A DNA stretch of 64,000 nt, taken from assembly GCA_034440635.1 (NCBI GenBank), contig JAOTON010001482.1:62001-126000 (forward strand), read 5' to 3'. A program made the translations under genes and the position numbers. Under the pieces are notes generated by a model, which was not told the origin of the DNA, made no database searches, and saw nothing but the letters and a program-made list of their open reading frames with translations. This document shows, piece by piece, positions 32,054-45,200 of the stretch. The stretch comes from Lepas anatifera (taxonomy: Eukaryota; Arthropoda; Thecostraca; Lepadidae). Every line of letters begins with the position of its first letter. Positions within the stretch are counted from its first letter, which is position 1.

Positions 32054-34040
32054 TATATAATCTTCATTGTTTTTGACATTTCCAGATTCGAGGGGAGAGG
32101 CCAGGGAACATCTTATCAACTGTTACAGGAATTTATCTGATTTGCGGCGCCTCAAGGTGAAGAATTCCAAGTATTTCACGACGCATGTATGTACATGGAA
32201 AATGTTTTTTCCCCAGTTAAATGAAGCATCGGAACTGTTTTTTGAGGCTCTTTTCAAAGGTGCTGAGAGCCCTTTTATTTGTCTCTAAGATAAGGCCTAA
32301 CAATTTTTCACATGGATGGACACAAAGTAAAACCATTATTGATGAGAGAACAACAATGGTCCATCAATCATGGTTGTATCTTGCTCTTGGTATAGAAGTG
32401 ATGGGCGAAAATGTTAATGCCCAGGGCCGCTGCCACGGAATTTTTACAGGGGAACGGACCCGGGCTGGTGCCGACCGGGGCAGGGGAATTGTGAGCATAT
32501 TTGGTACCTGACAACATTAATGACGATGAACCGAAAATTTTGGGAAGACATCCCCCCTGGTTGGCAAACAGGGGAATGCGTAGGTACCCCATCCCACCGC
32601 TTTCGGCACCCATTTAATTGCCCTTGTGTACGGGCAGCGAATCATCTTTGACCTCGATTGGCCTCCAAACAGACTTAGCCTAAGCGTAGTGGGCACTATC
32701 GATACGTATTCATGACTGCGTAGTGCGTATAAATGACTGATCACTATCCAACATTGGCTTTTAGGTACGACATATCACGCCCAAAGCGAGCGTTCTTCCT
32801 ATTATAACTTGAAGCTACGTGATAACATCCCCAATATTCAGTGTCCTGTTGCGCCCTAGCCTTTGACCCGATATGAAAATGGGTGTTGCCTGAGTGAAAA
32901 GCTGGTAAGGCTCTGTCCAATAGCGTTGAGAAAGTGGTTCCGGCTATTTTGCGTACGGAGATAAGCAATGTTTTATAGAGCACTGCATTTGATACATTTT
33001 GACGGATATGAATTTTTCCCCTCTGGTGACCACAGTATTGACCTTACGCTAAAATTCCGGGAGTAACGCCGATTGCATTTTCGACGACCCTTCGATCGCT
33101 TTTTCCGCTTTTTTCTTTCTTTGTTTCCGAGATCGAGGGTGTCATTTTTAGCCCTCTCCCACCAGGGGGGGTTCATAGGTGATTCATGCTGGTCACCGGG
33201 CTAGGGTTAAGTGCCAGCATGTATAATTTTGTTGCTTTCAGATCAAACCTTTGACTTTAATACTTAATTATAATCTCATGAAATCACTTAGGTAATGACT
33301 TGATTCTGGTTTAGGTCATCGATATCGAGAAACCCGATCTATATTTTATAGGTTTTTTATATCTATATTTTATCTGAACCTTGCCCTTGCACTCGCCAGT
33401 GCTTCCCTATAGCCATATTTATACAACTTTTAAGACTGATTTTGTAATACATGTAGCATTAGGTTCGGCGACCATCGAAGAAGCTTGGATTTTAGTCGGC
33501 GACCACAAGCTCACCTTTTAGACCCCTGGAATTGACCTCCGGTCAGGTCGTTTTTATTTGTCGACCTAGCATAGCCATATTATACATCATTCGATTTGTC
33601 GTAGCAAGAGGAGGCGAATGGTACCTAAAAATTATTCTAACTCAACTATGTCAGACGCTAGAGCTCCAAAACTCTTCTCTAACATGTCAAATTCTTTGAT
33701 CTGTCATGACCTCAATATTGAGCTAAGCCAAAAAGTGACCAATGTAGTTTCTTTATAGTTTTGTATAAGATATCCACCAAAGTTTTTTTACGTTTTTTAT
33801 GCCTAGTATAGGAGCTGAGTTCGAGGGGTAGGGTGTTTGAACCAACCTCCCCCCACACACACCAGGGCAAAGGTGGCTCGGAGGCCTACCGGAGCGGATG
33901 TTAATTAGGGCTGAGCATTGGCGGACGCAGGGGGGCCATTCCGGCCATGCCCCCCAAAGCGCTGCAGGGGGGGCAAACTATCTTTTGGCCCCCCCAAACG
34001 CCGGGAAATTTTTGAAAATTAAGGTGTTTACACTAGGTCT

Positions 34041-34999
34041 GTAGAGCAAAAAATCATTCGCTACCACCCCCCCCCAGGAGGAGAGGCTTACATGGGTTTT
34101 GCCCCCCCCCCAAAGCCGGGTCTGCGTCCGCGCCTGGGGCTGAGTGAGTCGAACGGGGGGAGTGTGCATGTTTTTATTAGGGCCACTCCCAACAGGCACA
34201 CTTGCCCAATTACAGGGAGTATTGGCTTGGGTGTTTAAGGATCCCATCCGCCGGGTCAGATCGGACACGGAAGGCGGTTTCCCGCCGTGGGGATTGAACC
34301 CAAGTTAATCCATGCTATCCGATCCGCAGTCTGGCAACGAAGCCACTAGGAAACCCCGGCCCCAAACTATTCATTCATCGACGGACGGTAACGGGGGGGG
34401 CGACACGACGACACGGTGATCTGCCAGACACACAGTGCAGTTAAGGTTGCTTTACCCTCGTCACATGCACCACACGACATGACCCGTCAGAACTAATACC
34501 CGGTTTCCCCAACAAAAGATGTCAGGTCATTCGTTCATTCATCTCGTTACACAGATCGCCCACGTGACACGTTGGTTGTAAGCTAGAGGTGGGAGTTTCG
34601 GGCAATTTTGCAGGCCCGGGCCCGGTCTGCTGCTGATTTTAGAAGCCCGTCACAAGCCCGGTTTGTGCAAGAAATGACTTATCAAGCCCGGGAAGGCCCG
34701 GTATCATGGAAAAAACCATAAACGACTATATACAACATTTATTTACTTTAAAGCTGTTTCAAATACATGTTTAACCCAATCTATCCTGTGAAAAGGTTTG
34801 ATTGCAAACAAAACCACTTTAAAAAGGTGCAGGCAGCATCAGTAGCCTCAGCTATCTTAATATTCAGCAGAAAATAATACAGAAAAATCACAATATATTA
34901 ATAAATACTGAACAACCACGCGCAGAGAACGAGGGCCTGGTGGTTCAGATGGTCCATGTGATCGCTATTGCGCAGTCATTTCAATCGCTTGTGTTCGCT
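34041..34999. other. Right-arm-specific 959-bp segment
   Basis: Absent from the left arm, where the flanks join at AAGGT|AGACC (about 23128-23132). It holds an element end resembling CAGGCGCGGACGCAGACCC (reverse strand near 34117-34136) and a pseudo-tRNA-like stretch on the reverse strand (about 34283-34358) with GGTTTCC/GGAAACC ends and GGGTTCAATCCCC. No target duplication is visible, so deletion from the left arm is as likely as insertion here. No gene seen. Confidence 0.55.
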
Positions 35000-36023
35000 A
35001 CCTTCGTCACTCGGACGTACGCCACTAGACGCCGTGCCCATCGCTTCTGAGCTCGTCGCCTTTGTCGCTCGGATGATCGCCACTGTATCGCCACATCCAT
35101 CGCCCCTGTGCTCGCTATGGAATCGTCTAGTTGCTCGCTTTTGGATTAACTGGCCATGAGAAGGAGTGACTAGAGAGAACCATAAAACAACAACAGTTAA
35201 GATAGATCCGAGTGAAATAAGGCAGAAAGCGGTAACAGGCTCTTTATTTAAGGAATGGGTTAAAGGCGTTGACAGTTTGACTTTTGACACATTTCAAACA
35301 GGTGTTAAGCAAGTACGACAGGTGGCAGGCAGTACGACACTAGAAATTGCTACCTTACTTTCATGCCAAAAATGCAATAGATACAGCCGATCATGAGAGA
35401 GTCGGTACCTTCTCCAGCCACGCTCAGAGTATCAGAAGAAGAGCAATTTGTACAGTAGCAGTGACGGCATATAGGGCATTTTAAGTAGCAACACTTGTTT
35501 CCAGCCGAGAGTTCAATTAAAAACAAGCATTGCGAAATTAGCTGTCTGGTCGATAAGCGCCACCTATCTTGAGCCCGTACTCTGGAGTCAGCATCAGGCT
35601 TTACAAGTGGCAGCCGTGCCAGAGTGTGGAAAACCTAGTTTAGTACAGCGTAAATAATTAAGTTTAGTACAGACGTAGTGACAGAAGAGAAACCAATGGG
35701 CTAAGCACTTATGACTACTTTTGAACAGATGATGCCAGTGAGAAAAACCACCACATAGTGTTCAAAAACAGCAGATTCTGACATATGCAGCCAGCTACCC
35801 AGCGCACACGTCCCAGGGACGCCGCGCAACGAGCGCCACCTATGTTTGATTCAACACCAGACGGTACACATGACACTAGAGTTCAAAAGAGCCGCAAGGG
35901 TAGGGAAGTGAAAACAGTGGCAGGCAGTATAAAAGTTGCATTGTGAAATCTTGTTACCATGGCACATGTCAGTGGAAACGAAAGCTGAGCGGTCTGGAAT
36001 AATTATGGGATGGTTTTTGGACC

Positions 36024-36850
36024 TTAACCCATCACCACTTGGGGGCCTGATCGGACCCCATCGGTTTTTCGCAAATTATTCTGAGCCGATTAAGATGAGA
36101 CCTGCGTCACTTTGCAGTCCTCTAGGGGAATCAGTTCGAAAAATTATGAGCAGAATTGACATCAGGTAGGTCAGGTCAACGAGTTATGACGTCATTGCTA
36201 GGCCCGTGTAAGGCAATTCCATTCTTCTAAAATGTGGCTGACAAAACCAGGGTGTAACTTGGCTTCTACAAGAGCGAGATAAAGTTTCTGAACATCGTTC
36301 GAAAACTCTTGAAATACATGCATGCTGTCATCAATTTTGAGGTCATATCAAAACCAATGTCGCCAGAGGTCACCACAGGTCACGGCTTGCGAAGTTGTTT
36401 GTGCCTATAACTTTTAAACCAAACAAGATACAGTCCTAAATTTAATATGATAGTAATGGACATGACCCAAGGATTCCAACTATGTTCAACATGATCTTGG
36501 AAGGTTATTATTTAACCTTAACCTAAGGTCAAGGTCATAAAGTGACCTTTCAGGTCATGCCGTTTAGCATTTGAATCCTTAGGCCAAGACAAGGATATTG
36601 ATGACTTTTTATTCTAGGTCTCTGGTTCCCGAGGTGTAAGATATTTTCTATATGGGTCTAATTTTGGCTCACTGTAACGTCACGGGTCAACGGATATGCT
36701 TCAAACTGGGATCCAGAGTAGAAGAGGGTAAGGTGCTTCCAGCGCCGTTTTAACTTTTCCGTATCACCTCCGGTTCATGAGATCGTATGGGGTCTCATCA
36801 CACCCCAGGCGGTGGTGTGTATGAAAAGAGCCCAGGCGGTGCTGGGTTAA
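36024..36850. mobile_element. TTAA element, family E, uninterrupted right-arm copy
   Basis: Bounded by TTAA, ends TTAACCCATCACCACTT and CAGGCGGTGCTGGGTTAA. It is the empty-site counterpart of 14088-22099. The interior has AGGTCA hexamers near 36526-36560. No coding sequence. Confidence 0.78.
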
Positions 36851-37822
36851 TGAACAGTACAATATAAGAGTGTCAATTTATGTCCCTTTGGGGCCCGGGC
36901 ACCTGCAATGTTATGTTAATTTAGTGTTCGAATACCCTTTAAACTTTATTTTTAATCATTTTCAGAATTGAAAAGGACTGTGTGATTGCTAAAACAAAAT
37001 AAAATTATGCTTTCTCCTTTCATATAGCCGTCATTTACATTTTTCAAATTTGGGCACACCAAAAAGTTTTTTTTTGGAAATCCATACCTCTTACGCACTA
37101 GTGACCTGACCTGATGGTAAGCAACCTTAAAATTTGGGAGAAAGTTGTAGAATTGATCAATGATAAGGTATGCCAAGTACGGCGCAGCTTCGCGCCGCCG
37201 TTTTTTTTCTTCCCGCCGGAAAAACCCGAGGGAGGATGTTCAAACAGCCCCCCCTGGCGAGGGTTAAGATTAAGGTCACCCTGGCGGATACACCATGTTT
37301 CCGACGTAATCCATTACTTTCCGCCCGCCCACTGCAAGCCAGCGACCTTTCGACTATTTGGCCTTTCCTCTCTAGACAGCCAAGTGACGCCCCTTGGTCC
37401 AATTAGCTCCGTAACTCTCCCCCATCGGAAAAGTTCGGGGAAAACTATGTTTTTGCTCCCCCAAAACTGTTGACCTCATCTCTGCCCCGAATCCATTTTA
37501 GTTTATAAGTAAGGTTTTGGTGCTTCAACTCTCAACTCCAAACAGAATCAGTCAACTTCAGTGTAAACATTGGGCTTTGGAAAGCTAAATAAGTATCTTG
37601 CGGCCACATGTTTGACCCCGTGTCGTTCTTTCTCTATCTCTCTTTTTGTTTATCGACGCTTGGGTTTACCTCCAGAACCTATTCTCTAGTTACATGGTGA
37701 CATACTCTCACCGCGTGACTTTTTCCTTTCCCCTTTGGCTGCTCCCAAGCCTAGCGGCTAGATCTGCAACTGCCCCCCTCCACCCCCCCCTTCTACCTCC
37801 TCAGCAAAATGCTAAACCTGTA

Positions 37823-38085
37823 GGATCAAGTTCGGACTTCCTCCACAAGAAGATATTGGGGGTCGGAGCTTTCGTACTGTATTACAGTGCTTCGTCAGCG
37901 ATGATCGTTCGGAATATAAGGGGGATAAAAAGACACAAGAGAACACACAGTACAAAAGTTGAGCTCAGAAAAACATGCGACATCAATAATCTACACGTGA
38001 CAGCAATAAGCCATTGACTTCCTAGAACGACCTAAAAATTATCAATACATTAAAAAGTAAAGTTTTAAAAATGCATCTTTGACAT
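37823..38085 (+). repeat. 265-bp repeat unit, copy 3
   Basis: Same orientation as 11655-11912 and inverse of 12866-13130; lies near the outer end of the right arm. Confidence 0.7.
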
Positions 38086-38128
38086 GGAAACGCTAGAGTA
38101 CTAGGTTTAGCAAGAGAGGGAAGGGGGT

Positions 38129-38306
38129 TTAACACGCGCATTGACGGGGGTCTGAGCCACCTTCGCTTTGACGAGGGGGCGGGTACCCGCCCCCCCTAAG
38201 ATCTCGAGAACCACGGTAGGTAGCGAAAAACGGTAAACAGTGTTGGGTAGCCCATCCACTTTTCCATGGAAAATATTTGGACCATTTTTTCGTCAAGTCA
38301 CATTTA
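38129..38306 (-). mobile_element. TTAA element family A, truncated at the arm boundary
   Basis: Begins TTAACACGCGCATTGACGG and continues through the GGGCGGGTACCCGCCC hairpin, then stops at the outer limit of the right arm. The mirror is 12582-12814, the right-hand part of family-A copy 3. Confidence 0.7.
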
Positions 38307-39150
38307 CACTGCTACGAACACCATAGCAACTATTTGATGAGATATGATGATTGACCATTACTAATGTTACCAATGGTTCTGGTTCATCTGAATAGACCAA
38401 AACATGGTGTGCAGGAAGCACCAATGTAATTCCACTGCCAGAATGAGTGGATTGGACCTGTCAGTATTAGGGACACACCTCGTGACTGCCCGTCAAATCC
38501 CTTCAATAATGGAGGTAAGAAACTTGCGTGAAGTTCGAAGATGTGCCACGATACCCCAAGCAGAAGCCGTGGCGCGAATGTTGCACAGAAAATTTATCAT
38601 GCATCTAGGCTATACGGTGGATACTATATCGCGTGAGCAGGTGCATTTAAGATTAACAGAGACAGCTTCTCTGGACTAGGAGCATGATCCAAATGTTCTT
38701 TGTCGTAAATTGCACCAATGCCTTGGGCCGTAGAGATGCTAAAGCTACACCAAATGATGCAGCGTCAAATATGCCGTCCCACGGAAGAAAAGCGTATGTC
38801 ACGTTCTGATGATTTTACAGGAGAGCGCTTTTTCCGTTTTTCTTAACATTAGCAAAGCCCGGGAACTGAATTGAAAAGACCATATAACTAAGAAAATTAA
38901 GGGAACTTTTTCAAATAATTTGATAAGTAAATGCAGCTTGTCTTTTTACATCGAATGATACCAAAATCTCGAAATCGAAAGAATATGACTTACGCTTTTC
39001 TTTCGTGGGACGGCAGAAATGCTACACTATTTTCTCAGCCGTTTTGAATAACGCTTTGGCTTCACAAATGTTTGTTACAAAAAGCTACGAAAAATGGCGG
39101 AAACTTTTGCAGTCGAACAAGGATGTGTTAAAAAATTAATGCACGGTAAT
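38307..39150. other. Unassigned DNA
   Basis: One 91-codon open frame (38404-38679) has no recognisable domain or splice context. Nothing else is supported. Confidence 0.4.
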
Positions 39151-39199
39151 GGGTTAAGGTATGTAGGTAATGGGTTAAGGTATGTAGGTAATGGGTTAA
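39148..39199 (+). repeat. Three tandem 21-bp units
   Basis: GGTAATGGGTTAAGGTATGTA is repeated just before the TTAA element, each unit containing a TTAA. The third runs into the element terminus, so the repeats may have grown from the TTAA flank. Confidence 0.65.
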
Positions 39200-40215
39200 C
39201 CCTCGCCCCACCGGGGGCCATCGATGGCCCCCTAAGGTTTTTCCGGGATAGCAGAAAAACGACGAGGCGCAGCACCGCGGTTGAGGACTCTACCTCTCAC
39301 TGCATCATTTTCCCATCATCCCTGAAATTTTTACCCCGGGTCACCCAAGGTCAGGTCACCAGACGAGGTCAACCAAGGTCACCTCACTTCACTTTAGAGC
39401 TCTGTAAGAGCTACATTTCAAAGTCGATCGATTTGAAACTTCCTACACTTCATGACCCCTCCAGGGTCTACAGGTGTATATCCGGGATTTTTCGATTTCG
39501 TGCCCTGAGGTCAGGTCACGAGGCGACCTCTCCCATTGGAAAAGCATGGGGAAAAGCTATTTCATGATATAAAAGCCACAAAAATGATTGCAAATACTCA
39601 GACTGCTCAGAACAACGTTTTTGGACACCCTTTCACGGATCCCAGGGGTCATATTTGCCCTTTGACTTTTCCAAGGTCATCCAGGTCACCGGAGGTCAAA
39701 AACAGTATTTTGACAATAACTTTTGACCTAATTGAGCTAGAGCGGTGAAACAAACACCATCGTGTTTGTCTTGTCACTGGCTTTCATTTGATATACGGCA
39801 AGGTCACTTTTTGACCTTTCGTGACCTCAGGTCATATTAGGTCACGAGGTGACCTCTGGCGGTCAAACCACTGGCGGGAGGTCTTTACGTTCCACATAGC
39901 GGAAAAAGTACAGACAATTTGCTATCAAATGTACTTTACCAGGCCTCAATAGCTCTAATGACATAAGAGTTATGCCCAGTTTGCTTAATCATTGCATATT
40001 TGAGTGAAAATAGCCGATCTTGACCTAATTTGACCTCTGGAGGTCAAACCATTGACCTGAGCACTAAAACATGCGAAGTAATTTCTTACTGAATTCACGC
40101 GAGCTTTCTATTGCACTTTGCAGATTTGCGCTAACGCCCATATTTTCGATTAGAGGGGGCCATCATGGCCCTCGGTGGGGCGAAGGTGGCGCCGGACCCC
40201 GGTGGCGCGGGTTAA
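39196..40215. mobile_element. TTAA element, family D
   Basis: 1020 bp between TTAA 39196-39199 and 40212-40215; ends TTAACCCTCGCCCCACCGG and CGGTGGCGCGGGTTAA. The subterminal GGGGGCCATCGATGGCCCCC hairpin (39217-39236) is matched near the other end by a GGGCCATCATGGCCC hairpin (about 40159-40173). AGGTCA/TGACCT hexamers are dense (e.g. AAGGTCAGGTCACC near 39348). No coding sequence. Confidence 0.78.
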
Positions 40216-42146
40216 ACAAGTCAAACCTGCAGCGTTGCTCCGTCTGCACGAAGAAAAAAGAGTGGCAGTCAAGAGCGGAGGAAGGGCCAGCTCTGAGGGC
40301 AGTCCAAGCAAAGCATAGTCAATTTGTAGATTCTGCATCTTTTCGGCCAGAAATCGCAGGCAAAGGGTGATGAGAAGTCGAAATAAGAACTATAGAATTC
40401 TCACAGTCGTTGGAAACCTTTTTTAAATTCATACTTAGTCACTACGACCAAAAGCCTGCGAACGTCAGAGGAAAGATTGGGACAACCGAGAGTTGTGATT
40501 TTCAAGTCTCTATTCCTTCATAAATTTGAAGCCTCTATTGATTTTTCCAGTAGAGAACATATTTCTAAATCTATAAGCTACGTGCATACTTCATTGCACA
40601 TTTAGGCAATGAGAAGACGTGAGAAGCAGCCTTAGCATTGTCATTCGTCATGTGGATTATGAAAAATCCATGTTCTAAGGGGTCAACCGCATTCTGTCTT
40701 TGGCTTCAAATTTTCGATTTCAGATGTCCGCTCGGTTTTCGCCGCCACAGACGTTTTACGTGGGGAAGTCACGTGCGGAAAGGAACAATTGTGGAAAGTA
40801 ATTATTACGTGCGGAAGGTAACAAGGAGTCAAAATCTGCCTAAGCCATGGTTTTAGAAGCTATAAGCGTCACCACCGGAAACAAGTAAGGTCAGCCAATG
40901 TTCAGCCTGCCGCTGAGAACAGGGGCCAAAAAGTGTTCAGTGTGTCACCATTGAAAATGTCAGACCACAGATGTGTCACCATCCCAGGCAGCAAAATGTG
41001 GCACGTTTTACGTTAGTAGGATACTGATTGGCACTCGTGGATCATCCTAGTTGTTGAAAGCATTGTGGCTCCAATTACAGGCGCCAGTCTCGGGGATTTG
41101 TTCCTATATTTGTCTGGAGAAAATATGTCGGCTAATTTTGTCACCTTTCTCAACTTGAACTGTCACCATTTAGGTGGCAGAATGGTAGGTTTTTCGATCC
41201 TGGCTGAGAAGAAACGTGGCCGTTTAGGACGAGAAACTCATCGGATTTAAATTCATTGTTGTCTCCAACACTGACTGGCTAAAAAATGCCAAATATCTTC
41301 TTAAGCAGTCCAAAATCGGGAATTAGTTTTTCAATAAGAACATGGATGGGGAGCTCGCCCTGGCCCACTATTTTGACGCCCATGCCGGACGTGAAAGTTA
41401 ATATTCGACGGTTTTGACTCAGCACAAATAACAACAGGTTCAGTTGGACACGAAGGCAGACGACTTGACCGCAAGCGGCACGCTTTTCCACCGGTGGATC
41501 AAGGATCAGTGAGAGGAGGACATTCTGTTTCCTCCAAACTAATCGATTACCACCAATTTCAACAAAGAACTAGATTGTTAGAAATTCAATTTAGCTCTGT
41601 TGTCCCCCTAAACCACCCGCTAAATCCGCCACTGCGACGTTAGAATTCTGCAGCACGTACGCCGGGAGATCTGCCGCAAAACCGCCAGTCACTTCGTACG
41701 AAGATGATCAGAAAACAGCACCCGAAGGACATACATACAAGTGACGCAGGGGCGTACCCAGGGGTAACACCTGCGGGGTACAAAACAGTCGGGATCAATT
41801 ACCAACATTTTTACTGATGCGCCCGAGCATCGTCGAAGTTTTATCAGCGTGGAGCGTCCCCACCGTACCGTCACCCTGGGCGCGCCTCTGCTCAGGTGTT
41901 GACTGCCCTCCGCCGGCACGGCTTTCTACCAGTCATCTGTGGACGACGAAGCTGTTCAGTCGCGCCGGGTTAAGCAGCTCCATCTCCAGCAACACCATCA
42001 CCGTCTCACATCACAAGCAACACGTCACAGCTCCCGTCGTAACCGCACTGATATTTCAGTTCGAGCGATCCGAGCAGTCCGAGCGATATTAATTATCAGT
42101 GCAGGCTTGACAGCTTGTTTTCGCCGTTGCTGCTCTACCGGTTGAA
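40216..42146. other. Upstream region of the PEBP gene, largely unassigned
   Basis: No coding exon recognised. An hAT-like end, CAGGGGCGTACCCAGGGG, lies at about 41754-41771 with no partner found. The 330 bp before the PEBP start are GC-rich and may hold promoter and 5' UTR, but no TATA or initiator stands out. Confidence 0.4.
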
Positions 42147-42248
42147 ATGGCTGAAAAAGGGAGTATAGTATCTATTCTGGTGGCCCTCTGTGTGGGTGCG
42201 GTAGTGGGAGGACTTGTTGGACACTTCGGCTTCCCTCAGAAACAAGAG
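42147..42248 (+). CDS. PEBP gene exon 1: start and membrane segment
   Basis: ATG at 42147 in GTTGAAATGG context; 34 codons; donor GAG|GTGAGT. Encodes the hydrophobic segment and ends FPQKQE in phase 0. Confidence 0.85.
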
Positions 42249-45200
42249 GTGAGTCCCACAGCAGGCTGATGACGAAGGCAACGAGACGCCCGAGTCGCTT
42301 CATCGGTTGCAGGTCACCCATGTCACGCATTTCCCTGTATATTTTCTCTATAAGTGTCAACACCGGGATGTAGATCAAGACGTCAGTGTTTTATGTCGTT
42401 GACCTAACCGTTTTATCGTCGACAGTTGCACTTGGAAATGGTGGATTTTCAATTATGAGTGGCATCTAGGTGAGAGGCGATTACACAGTTTATAGTATAG
42501 GGAATAACATAATGCGGGCACAGTTGTTTTTTGTCACCCGCTGCTGCTGCCCTCTTGAAACCAAACACACACTATACAATGTGAAACAATCAGGTAAATA
42601 AATGTAATCTTTGTGTACCTGCAGGCAGACAAAGCAACAATGGAGGCCCACTGCGTTGTTCCCGACTTGATACCAGTGGCTCCTCCTGCCAAACTGAAGG
42701 TAAGCTGTTGATTCCTTTATTTTTATTTAGTTACTGGGTCTTCTTGCATGCTTTCATCTGGCCGGAACAGCAAAGCAACATTTCTTTCTCATAAAAGTCA
42801 CAAATCATGGAAACCGAATGCACTGTTGAATGTTCTCTTTTCATCAACACGAACCTGTTTGAAACGTTTAACATGTATTCAGCTGATCGGATATTTGCTT
42901 GTCACAACCCGCGGAATGAAATACTGGTATTCAAATAACAGGTTGGTATTTTTCCGATTCTATTTCTTTGAATTCTACCTATACCAAGAAAGAGTGGGAC
43001 ATACAAGGTGAGCTAGCAACATCGTGAATGAAATAAGCAGGTTAATGGACGACGTCACCAAAGAAAGCAGAAAGGGACAAAATCACTATAGATTAAACAA
43101 CTACTACCTTCCCTAAAAAGCGGAGTTCACGTTATCATAATTGGTCCAGTAGCAAAAAATATGGTCGCAGCTACTCAATTTAGTAAGCCAATGTGAAGTT
43201 AAATTTCAATCATTTTCAAAGCTGAACCTCGTCCTAACCGGACGGTCGCCGACCGTCGGCGTCAGTTACAGAGTGGTAATTCTGGAGGTTTGGCCGGCAG
43301 AGGAAAGGTTCAGCTTTGGTAGCAATCTGGTAGCTCAAGCTGCGACGAACTGTTGTTTACCAACAATCAAAACCTGGCTGGCATCAAGAACTATTAAAAG
43401 AACGATTTAAGAGAAAAAGGTAATCATGTCCAGTTTCCATAGATTTTTCAGCATGAATTCCAATTTGAATTATTGATCTAAAACATGCATTATATTTAAT
43501 GACTAAAAACAACAGCAAATAACACAGATATTGGTTTCTGACGCAGACCGTCGGCGTCAAAAGTTGGACATTGTTCAACTTTTGCTGCGACGCGTTGCAA
43601 CGCCGTGCGACGCGTTGCCTCAGTGCGTTTTGTGTCCTGACCGAGAATCCCGGTCGTTGCGGCAGAACGACGGTGTGCAACGCCTTGCGAAGCGTTGCGT
43701 CTTGGTTAGGACACCGGGTTTGTTCATAAGATATTATATTAAATTAATTCTAAGAGGACGTGCTAGATTTACTGAAGTCTTTTCGCGGAGGAGATTCTGT
43801 TTGCCGAGTATCAATACTGCTAAAGCATAGTGATTATACACTCGGGCAAAGCTTCTCTGAGCCTTCATGAATATTTTAGAGAAGATTTGTGCCGGAATAT
43901 ATAAGCACTGTGTTTTTGCTATATTGTGCATCTAGGATTCGAGAAAATGAGCCAAGTAACAATTTTTCTACAAACAACCATGCTCTTTGGTGCAGCACTA
44001 GGAAATCCATCTATATTTATCGGAGTTATATTGATTTTGGATTGATTATATAAAGTATGGCATGCATACGGATTGACCTGTCAGATATATCAGATATGTC
44101 AGATATGTCAGGTATGCCAGATATGCCAAACATGTCAGATAAATTTCAGATATAGACATCATTGGATTTGACCTTCCTTGACCAGGACTCTCTCTGTTCT
44201 CTCTTCTATTGCCGGGTGAATATAACTCCGCTGCACAAAGACTTTGGAGTCAAAGTGTCTCCGGGGAAAAAGCTCCCCAGTGCTTTTTTCTGGCTCTTTT
44301 TTAATTTTGTTCAAGCTGTTGAAAGTTCGGCTTTTGAAGTCGGAGTCTCACTAAAGTCATCAATGGACTTGCCACTGTCGTTCACGGTCACCATGTTCTC
44401 TGAGGTAGGACATTATGTTGTAGCCGTGTCACGGCGGACTGCCCTATTCCTATTTCTGATACACCTCTCTGGCACAGCCAGAGGGCCTGAGGGTGGCATG
44501 TCCACCCAAACACGGACAAAGTATTATCCCTCATAATCCGAATTTAGACCACAGGCCAAAGAAAACAGGAATAAAAGCGATCCCCAAACTCTGGTGAAAT
44601 CAAATTATATAAGATTAGACGAAAACATCGTTTGGCTCCCTACTGCTGGTTTGTAATACTGAAAAATACGTTTTCAATTGGAAATACTTCAGTTGCTGGA
44701 TAGCCTCTTGCACTACACACTACTTCAACTATAATAAAGACACTCAGGCATGTATCAGTTCAGCGCTCATGTATTGTGTGGAAGGCGAGAAATAATAATT
44801 TTTGGGGCTTATCGACGCACCAACTGCCAGGTTCAAGGCGAGAAAACATTCATCATGTCTCTCACAATAACCTATATGAAGCAGCGTGTAGAAAGAATTG
44901 ACGTGTCAAAGATCAGTGACTCTGTGTCTGCAGGTAAGCTTCCCCTCGGGCGTCTCGGCGGAGATGGGAGCGGAGCTGACCCCGACCCAGGTCAAGGACC
45001 AGCCAGAGGTCAGCTGGGAAGCCGACGACAGCGCCCTCTACACCCTCATCATGGCCGGTATGGTTCTGGCCAGTGGCGGATACAGGTAGGGGGAGCTAGG
45101 AGTCTCAAACTCCCCCGAAATGTTAGAGCGTCTGCAGTCAATGCATAGTTGTAGGCTGTTCCGAGGCAATGGCGAGGGAGACTCGAGCCCCCCATCCCCA

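Larger units (their letters stand above)
29757..38306 (-). repeat. Right arm of giant inverted repeat
   Basis: Reverse complement of 12582-27406 apart from the insertions noted there. It starts at GGCCATTCTG within the Penelope-like palm domain and ends inside a family-A TTAA element after CACATTTA. It lacks the 7.2-kb hAT-like insertion and so holds the empty site at 36205-36212. It carries 959 bp absent from the left arm (34041-34999). Confidence 0.85.

Noticed and set aside
34283..34358. tRNA gene on the minus strand
   Set aside because: GGTTTCC/GGAAACC ends pair and a T-arm-like GGGTTCAATCCCC exists, but extra bases lie between T-arm and acceptor and no good anticodon arm forms; more likely a SINE relic.
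22840..35290. Mirrored open frames (22840-23268 and 34976-35290) starting MSKVKLST, considered as a duplicated gene
   Set aside because: They match because they lie in the two arms of the inverted repeat; no domain, splice or codon signal supports coding, and the right one is cut by the 959-bp segment boundary.
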